From: Trypanosoma brucei gambiense DAL972
Taxonomy: Eukaryota; Euglenozoa; Kinetoplastea; Trypanosomatida; Trypanosomatidae
Reading direction: 5' to 3'
Assembly: GCF_000210295.1 (NCBI RefSeq)
Contig: NC_026736.1
Coordinates: 1,328,022-1,392,021, forward strand
DNA: 64,000 nt
Shown here: in pieces, positions 58,174-64,000 of the stretch
Numbering within the stretch: position 1 is the first letter of the stretch
Layout: every line of letters begins with the position of its first letter
Translations under genes and position numbers: made by a program
Notes under the pieces: generated by a model
Database searches by the model: none
Told to the model about the DNA's origin: nothing
Seen by the model: only the letters and a program-made list of their open reading frames with translations

Positions 58174-59721
58174 ATGACTTCTCCAAAACGGCCCGTGACT
58201 TCTTTTGTTCCATTTGATGAATCTTCCCAACAAACTACCACTGATGTGAACATAGTGGAAATGGCGATTCATCGCTCTATCGGACTTCTTTCTATTAATG
58301 TCTTTGACGACACAACAGCAGATGTCGCACCAGAGGATAGTATGAAATTAGACGACTCCACAATTGCGTTGATGAAAACATACGTGCTTTCCCGTTTACT
58401 TGGCCATCCCCATGAACCACGCTTAACATCGGAGGTTGAATCGAGGTTCTCCGCATTTATTCATGAGCGGAATAGTCGAAACCTTCTTGAACTACAGCAG
58501 GTGTTTTGGTGGGCTCGAAAGTTTCACAAGACGCCTGTAACTGACCTCTTTGCGGAATATACACGTGGTCATGCTGCTCAGCGACAGGCATGGTGCCGCT
58601 CGAAAGGTAGAAATGGTCAATGTATTTCTAGAGTAGATCGTTCGTCATTTCGTACCCGGTCGGTGTTACGGGAGTCGATGCTTCCGTGTTTTTCAACTGG
58701 CAAAAGGGTTGGTGTTCCACCATACAATTACAGAGTAGCTCCATCACTTCAAGAGGATGTTGTGAGGGTGTTATTGACAGCTTTAGCTCAACAACCGATT
58801 AGTTTTCTCCTTCCTGACGGGCGTATCCTTCCCCTATTAATGGCAAATCCCATACCATTGCCCTCTTGCATTACAAGTTCATACCGCTGCGATACTTGTG
58901 CCAATTATCCCTCATATGTGGCTTTTCAATCATCTGCAGGTGCAAATGCACACGAAACCCCGGCTGACGTGACATGTTTGTCTAGCATCACAATGTGCTT
59001 GCCTTGTGCAGTGCACTTCGTGTATGAAAGCTTTGCTAAAATGAAAGCAGCGTTGTCGCCACCGAAGTACGTGCCATTTAACGATGGGGAGTGTCGAATG
59101 AACGTGTGGTCTGCGGTTTATGAGGGAAACACAGTGTGGATGTCTGTAGAACTTGAACCAATTAATTTATATTTGTGCGTGTGGCAGTTACAGGAAGGGC
59201 TGTTGATGGACCAGCTGCCATTCGCTGAGCAGCTCTCTTCGGTGGCGGTGCCAACAGGAACGTGGCGTGAGCAAGCAACAATAGTTTCTCTTCACAATGG
59301 TAAAAAACAATACGATCCGACAGCCGTATGCCCCATATGTTTAGAGCCGTTTAATTCACTGGACCTGAACAATGAAAATAGCGTTTTCTCTGCGGTCATG
59401 AAAACGAGTTGTCAGCATTGGTTTCACACTCAATGCCTTGTGGATTTGCGGTGTGCCTCCTCGAGTAGTGGTGTTTGCCCGATATGTCGGAATAAAAACT
59501 ATATTCCGAATTCAAGCACAAGTGAGGCATATGAGGTGAAATTAACATTGGCGCAATCTCCACGGGGTATGCGACCACCAGTTGTTAGAGTAGCGGTAGC
59601 GGCACTTCTTGGTGAGGAGTACATAAACCCAACATCTGTTGTTGCGTGTCGCGTCTTGAACCTTCGCTGTGGCGAGGAATTTAACGATCGGGAGAAAGAC
59701 AGCTCCTGTTCTCCCATGTAA
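58174..59721 (+). CDS. RING-H2 finger protein, probable E3 ubiquitin ligase
   Basis: The 515-residue protein has a RING-H2 domain at about residues 386-437: CPIC, a spacer, SCQHWFHTQC, then GVCPIC. All eight zinc ligands (C2-C-H-H-C-C2) are present. RING-H2 proteins recruit E2 enzymes for ubiquitin transfer. A second cysteine cluster at about 239-278 (CDTC ... TCLSSITMCLPCAVH) may bind another zinc, B-box or treble-clef style. The N-terminal ~200 residues are helical, charged and unrecognised, with no membrane segment. The substrate is unknown. Confidence 0.86.
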   Translation: MTSPKRPVTSFVPFDESSQQTTTDVNIVEMAIHRSIGLLSINVFDDTTADVAPEDSMKLDDSTIALMKTYVLSRLLGHPHEPRLTSEVESRFSAFIHERNSRNLLELQQVFWWARKFHKTPVTDLFAEYTRGHAAQRQAWCRSKGRNGQCISRVDRSSFRTRSVLRESMLPCFSTGKRVGVPPYNYRVAPSLQEDVVRVLLTALAQQPISFLLPDGRILPLLMANPIPLPSCITSSYRCDTCANYPSYVAFQSSAGANAHETPADVTCLSSITMCLPCAVHFVYESFAKMKAALSPPKYVPFNDGECRMNVWSAVYEGNTVWMSVELEPINLYLCVWQLQEGLLMDQLPFAEQLSSVAVPTGTWREQATIVSLHNGKKQYDPTAVCPICLEPFNSLDLNNENSVFSAVMKTSCQHWFHTQCLVDLRCASSSSGVCPICRNKNYIPNSSTSEAYEVKLTLAQSPRGMRPPVVRVAVAALLGEEYINPTSVVACRVLNLRCGEEFNDREKDSSCSPM

Positions 59722-61013
59722 TTTCACACAAACAAGCAAACAAACACAATACACACAATAATACACAAGGTTCGATGCAGGGGGAAAAGATAAAACGGAA
59801 AGAAATATGAGTGATTTCCGCTTATGAAAGGTTTTAGTTTACAGAGGCGTTCAAGTGGAGGTTGGTGACCAGTTTTTTTTTCCCCCTTTTCCGTGGTTAT
59901 TGGTGTTGTTGTTGTTATTGTTATTTTCCTCCTCTCATATTTGAACCTGATGTCCTGTTGTTGCTTTCAACCGCGGTTTCATACCAAATTTTTTTGGGAA
60001 CGAATCCGGAGCTGGTGGGTTGTAAGCGCTCACGTGTGTTAAATTGTTTGCCCACTTGATATGTTTGCTGAAACAACATATTCGCTTTAATTTAATTTAC
60101 TTTACTTTTTTTTTTCGAACAATCCACAGTGATGGCTTACCTGCATTGTGTGCGAGTGCAGTGTAGTTAATTTTTTTTTCTTTTATGTTTCTCTTATGTG
60201 AAATGATGAGCTCTTCTTCGAATTGGTGCAATGAAGTTAAATTTGGTAGGGAAGAAGCAAACTAATTATATTTAATGCACATTTTTCTAATACATTTTGT
60301 TTCAGCACACTCCTTTCCCCAAAACTTTCCTCTGATCGGTGCAATATTAAACTTCAACCTTGTCGCTGGCGGTTGTGGTGGTTGCTCGTTCCTTCAGCAA
60401 AAACAAAAAACAAAACAAAACAAAACAAAAAAAGAAAAGAAAAGAAAAGAAAAGCAACGACGGAACCACAAACACAAACAAATGTGGTACATATCGCGTG
60501 CGTCACATGTTATGGACACTTTCTTTTTTTTTTTTTGAAGTTGAGAGGGATACACAAGGGATTCACTACCGCAACTGCTTTTGCGCAGGTATGTACGTAT
60601 GTTTATATATATTACATATCTGTCGGTTTTTTTTGTTGTGCATTTGATTTGAAACACACTGGCGGTATCCGGGTACAGTAATTTTCATCTCCCTATGCTG
60701 AAAAATGCTTATGAGGGCTCTCACTCCTTTTTTAGAAAAAAAACAAAATCTTGTTTCAGGAGTTGTGTGTTGGTGGTGTATGTTGCCTTTTTTCCCCCCC
60801 CTTTATCTGGACTATTATTCAGTTTCTTTTTTGTTCTTGTTTTCTCCCTTATATTTGGGGAGGGGAGGGGTGCTTTTAAATTTCTTCCTTTTCTTTTTTT
60901 TTTTGCTGATAATAATCGGGATTCGTCACCTTGAAGTTTTTTTTTCTTGGGTGTGGGGGTGGGGGAGGCGGAGAGGGGGAGGTGAATGATCGCTCAATTC
61001 TTTTTTTTCTTTC

Positions 61014-61047
61014 AATAATAATAATAATAATTATTATTATTATTATT
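61014..61047. repeat. 34-bp perfect (AAT)n/(ATT)n palindrome
   Basis: Seventeen bases of AAT repeat are followed without a spacer by their exact reverse complement, so both DNA cruciform and RNA hairpin are possible. Confidence 0.9.
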
Positions 61048-61150
61048 AATATTATTGACACGAATAATGAAAAGAGTTTGTACAGGGGAGAGCCGAGGAG
61101 GTTGTTTGAGTCTCATGAGAAAGGGACAACTCGATGAGTTTTATACTAAT

Positions 61151-61172
61151 AATAATAATAATTATTATTATT
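61151..61172. repeat. 22-bp (AAT)n/(ATT)n palindrome
   Basis: A shorter version of the palindrome about 120 bp upstream, with 11-bp arms. Confidence 0.85.
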
Positions 61173-61907
61173 GTTGCTGTCGCCTCCTTATTTTCTTTTG
61201 TTCGAAACTTCCCAACAAATTGTTGAGGTTGGTGACGGATGCTTGATTCTCGTTGTGTATGCTCGTGTCCTTTTTGTATTTCTCTTCCTTTTTATCGTCA
61301 TTTTGGCTTCTGTTTGTGTGTTTTTTAAATTATTTTGGTGCCTGTTGTTATTTTTGGATGAAGTTCCTCTCATTTTTATATCAAAGAAATGTCTACCCGC
61401 TTCCGTCAGCCGATAGCGTTGGGACACGAGTTTCATGTGAAACCCCTCAGGACAAAAAAAAGTTTTCCACCACACTTCGAATCTTTCAACTCCTTTGATT
61501 GATTCTTGGATTTTGAATTTTGATTATATATATATATATATATATAAATTCTTTCTTTGTTGTTGTCTTTTTTTTCTTTTGCCCTGTAGTTTTCTGCTGG
61601 CCCTCTCTCTCTTTATATATATATATATATTACAACGGAGGAGGAGAGAAAGAAAATAAATGAAAGAAAAACCTTTTGTAAAGTTGTGCCTACTCAAGTG
61701 AGTTGTTAACACATTTGGATGGGAGGACGACCCCCCCCCCCTACAGCACCTTCCTTTTGTTTGTCATGTGCCCCAATTTGTTATCTCTTCACATCCTTTA
61801 ATGATTTTCTAACTTCTTCCTTCTCCATTAATTCGTATTCTTTTTTTTTATATATATCTTTTCTTCCATTTCTATTTTACTTTACTTTATTTTTTTTTTA
61901 ATGTTTA

Positions 61908-61967
61908 ATATCCTCTCTCTCGCTTTTTCCCATTTTCCTCACCCTATATATTTTTTTTAAAATGTAG
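61908..61967 (+). promoter_or_regulatory. Spliced-leader acceptor of RIO1 gene
   Basis: A pyrimidine-rich tract ends at AG 61966-61967, which is the end of an ATGTAG start-stop pair. Use of this AG removes that ATG and leaves 28 bases before the true start. Confidence 0.55.
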
Positions 61968-61995
61968 AAGGGTGTTTAGAAAACATTTCAAGGAA

Positions 61996-63714
61996 ATGCC
62001 CACCCACAGAGATCCGGATGAGCTTGAAGAGTTATTACAATATATGGCACCTGGAAGTACAATAGACGATATCGTTAGTGATAGTAACAGTGATGATGAA
62101 GTTGGTAATTATCGCGTTATGCATGGAGGTCGTCGATGTGATGCTGCGCGTATTGTATTAGGTTCTGCGCCTGGTACCAATACTCAGCGTGAGACAACGT
62201 CATTAAGTAAAATGCAACCCTCAAAACACACTACAAATAATGCCAGTGTATTACGTAGGATACGTGTGGATGAGTTTTATGGGGACGTCGCCCCTGGTGT
62301 GGGTGGTGGCGGTAGCAGTAGTGTAAATCAGAGGACAATTAATGATCTTAAAGATGTGGCGCATTCCAACCGACTCGCCTCCACGCAGGCACCGCGAGAT
62401 GTGGACCGATCGGAACGGGCAACTGTAGAGAATGTCATGGACCCACGGACCCGGTTGTTGTTATACAAACTTGTGAACAGCGGTCAGCTTCGTGAGATTA
62501 ATGGTTGTGTGTCAACTGGAAAGGAGGCAAATGTTTACTACGCAGTTGCTGGTGATGGGAGCCCAGCCGCTGTGAAGGTGTTCAAGACGTCTATTCTTGT
62601 GTTCAGAGACCGCGATAAATACGTGTCTGGGGAGTTCAGGTTCCAGCGGTACTGTAAAAGTAACCCACGCAAAATGGTGCGTACGTGGGCGGAAAAGGAA
62701 GCGCGCAATTTGAACCGCCTGCAGGATGGTGGAGTTCTTGCGCCTGCAGTGATACTTTTGCGACAACATGTTATTGTAATGGAATTTCTTGGTGAGGACG
62801 GGTGGCCCGCGCCTCGGTTAAAAGAGGTCCGTTTCCCTTCTGCTGCAGCGTTGGACAAATGCTATCTTGATTTGTGCTGCACGATGCGCAAAATGTACGG
62901 CCGGAGTAAACTCATTCATGGAGACCTTTCCGAGTATAATCTTCTGTTGTACCGCGGCCGTGTTGTGGTTATCGATGTTTCGCAATCGGTTGAAAAGGAC
63001 CATCCGCGTGCAATGGACTTTTTGCGGCGTGATATCGTTAATGTTAACGCCTTCTTTCGGACAAGAGGGCATCAGCAGCTTTTCTCACTTCAAGACTTAT
63101 TTCACTTCATCACGGCACCTCCGGCATCTCGTGGCTGGCAGCGCTGCGAAGGATCTGATAACTCCTCGGAGATTTTACAACATTTGCTTTCTCTACGCGA
63201 GGAGCGTGAACGCGAAGGTAATTTGACTGCTGTGGATGAGGATCAAGCCAAAGTGGATGAACAAGTTTTTTTGAACATCGCAGTACCACGTAGTCTTGGG
63301 GAAATTGCAGACCACCGAGCTCCCAACGCAGAAATTGCGCCATACGTTGCCGAAATGACAGCGGCACGTGCGGAGTCGCTAGCGGAGGTAAAACACGAAA
63401 ATCAAAAAAATATGACTGAGGAAAAGAATGAGGAAGATGAGGAAAGTGATGATTATGACGAATGTGAAACGGATGATAGTGACGGTACGGATGATGACGG
63501 ACAGGAAAGAGCCGGTAAAAAGGGGAAAAGCAACGAGAAGAATGCCACTGCTGAGTACGATGATGACGGAGAGGTGCGGCAATTACCCAAAACAATTGCT
63601 GAGATGACGAAGGAGGAGCGCAAAACATACCACAAGTCTGTGAAGGAGGCCAATCGCGAGCGTCGTGCGAACAAGAAGAAGTCGAAAAATGGAAAGGCGA
63701 AGAAAAAGAAATAG
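61996..63714 (+). CDS. RIO1: RIO1 atypical protein kinase
   Basis: The protein is 572 residues from the ATG at 61996. Eight in-frame upstream codons begin with GTG and are not used. The RIO kinase domain spans about residues 145-370. The ATP loop is STGKEANVYYA (~173-183), the catalytic Lys lies in AAVKVFK (~194), and HGDLSEYNLL (~308-317) carries the catalytic Asp. IDVSQSVEKDHP (~326-337) is the metal-binding motif diagnostic of RIO1 over RIO2. RIO1 acts in late 40S maturation (20S pre-rRNA processing and factor release). A long acidic stretch (DEESDDYDE..., ~485-515) and a Lys-rich C-terminal tail resemble eukaryotic RIO1 C termini. All catalytic residues are intact. Confidence 0.95.
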   Translation: MPTHRDPDELEELLQYMAPGSTIDDIVSDSNSDDEVGNYRVMHGGRRCDAARIVLGSAPGTNTQRETTSLSKMQPSKHTTNNASVLRRIRVDEFYGDVAPGVGGGGSSSVNQRTINDLKDVAHSNRLASTQAPRDVDRSERATVENVMDPRTRLLLYKLVNSGQLREINGCVSTGKEANVYYAVAGDGSPAAVKVFKTSILVFRDRDKYVSGEFRFQRYCKSNPRKMVRTWAEKEARNLNRLQDGGVLAPAVILLRQHVIVMEFLGEDGWPAPRLKEVRFPSAAALDKCYLDLCCTMRKMYGRSKLIHGDLSEYNLLLYRGRVVVIDVSQSVEKDHPRAMDFLRRDIVNVNAFFRTRGHQQLFSLQDLFHFITAPPASRGWQRCEGSDNSSEILQHLLSLREEREREGNLTAVDEDQAKVDEQVFLNIAVPRSLGEIADHRAPNAEIAPYVAEMTAARAESLAEVKHENQKNMTEEKNEEDEESDDYDECETDDSDGTDDDGQERAGKKGKSNEKNATAEYDDDGEVRQLPKTIAEMTKEERKTYHKSVKEANRERRANKKKSKNGKAKKKK

Positions 63715-64000
63715 CACAGGTGTACATGGGCGTAATATTGGCTCATGAAAGCATCAAATAAATAAAATCGTGTAACGTTAACCCCATCCTGCAGTATCAA
63801 GGGGAGAGTTTGAGTGTCATTAGATTCATCTCATGCTTCACATGATTTCTTTCCTTTTACAAGCGTGAATGAGCTATGAGGAGGGAGGGGAACTGATGGT
63901 AAAGTAATAAAATAAAAGAAAGTTATAATGATATGATTGTGGAATTGCGTCTCTCCATATGTTAACATATACACGAATATACATGTGTTTGTATACATCT
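63715..64000 (+). other. 3' flank of RIO1
   Basis: AT-rich sequence, probably the start of the RIO1 3' UTR. There is no further gene before the window end. Confidence 0.6.

Larger units (their letters stand above)
59722..61995 (+). other. 2.3 kb spacer with perfect AAT/ATT palindromes
   Basis: No credible gene is seen. It contains poly-T tracts, an AAAAC/AAAAG-rich block 60399-60455, a 34-bp palindrome 61014-61047, a second shorter one 61151-61172, and TA runs near 61526-61546 and 61615-61631. T-tracts 61885-61960 lead to AG at 61966-61967 just before RIO1. Confidence 0.6.

Noticed and set aside
1..64000. tRNA, rRNA, retroposon (ingi/RIME-like), VSG or strand-switch region
   Set aside because: No box-B-like GGTTCGA sequence, no transposon coding sequence and no opposite-strand gene could be recognised by eye; a tRNAscan or RepeatMasker run could still find short remnants.

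Overview
This window looks like a piece of a Trypanosoma brucei-group nuclear chromosome. All convincing genes lie on the + strand, none shows sign of an intron, and they are separated by AT-rich, pyrimidine-rich spacers full of microsatellites. Poly-pyrimidine tracts followed by AG sit just upstream of many start codons, as expected for a trans-spliced polycistronic unit. The order ADF/cofilin, Rad51 paralogue, CCCH protein, RPB4, SF3B4, Hip, RIO1 matches my memory of the right part of T. brucei chromosome 3. That match was not checked against a database and the subspecies cannot be told.

Layout. 0-19 kb: ADF/cofilin, a multi-span membrane protein, a small basic protein, a glycine-rich membrane protein, a coiled-coil protein, a Rad51 paralogue and a PPR-like protein. 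19-30 kb: an N/Q-rich CCCH zinc-finger protein followed by 4.6 kb without a credible gene, a disordered basic protein, RNA polymerase II subunit RPB4 and splicing factor SF3B4. 30-45 kb: a coiled-coil plus C2 protein resembling the RPGRIP1/RPGRIP1L ciliary family, a short C2H2-finger protein, and a giant protein with about 1,254 unique residues followed by a near-identical 45-residue acidic repeat. 45-64 kb: a UBA-UAS-UBX protein, an ArfGAP, the Hsp70 cochaperone Hip, a 105-residue single-span protein, an FHA protein, an SPKK-rich/SAP-like nuclear protein, a tubulin-tyrosine-ligase-like enzyme, a RING-H2 protein and RIO1 kinase.

The giant gene is the most unusual part. Its array is broken by a 100-N gap. 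The sequence right of the gap restarts with about 490 bp of the unique region already present on the left (one mismatch seen), followed by a second, differently ordered array. This is either a tandem duplication or two unmerged alleles. One repeat near the 3' end carries a single-base change to TAA, while the same frame stays open for another 111 codons.

Most genes serve housekeeping roles: transcription, splicing, ribosome biogenesis, chaperones, vesicle traffic, DNA repair, mitochondrial gene expression and the cytoskeleton. There is no operon logic beyond co-transcription, so control is expected in UTRs and trans-splicing. Several true start codons were fixed by where the predicted spliced-leader acceptor falls (10197, 52167, 54022, 61996). 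No tRNA, rRNA, transposon or CRISPR was found.
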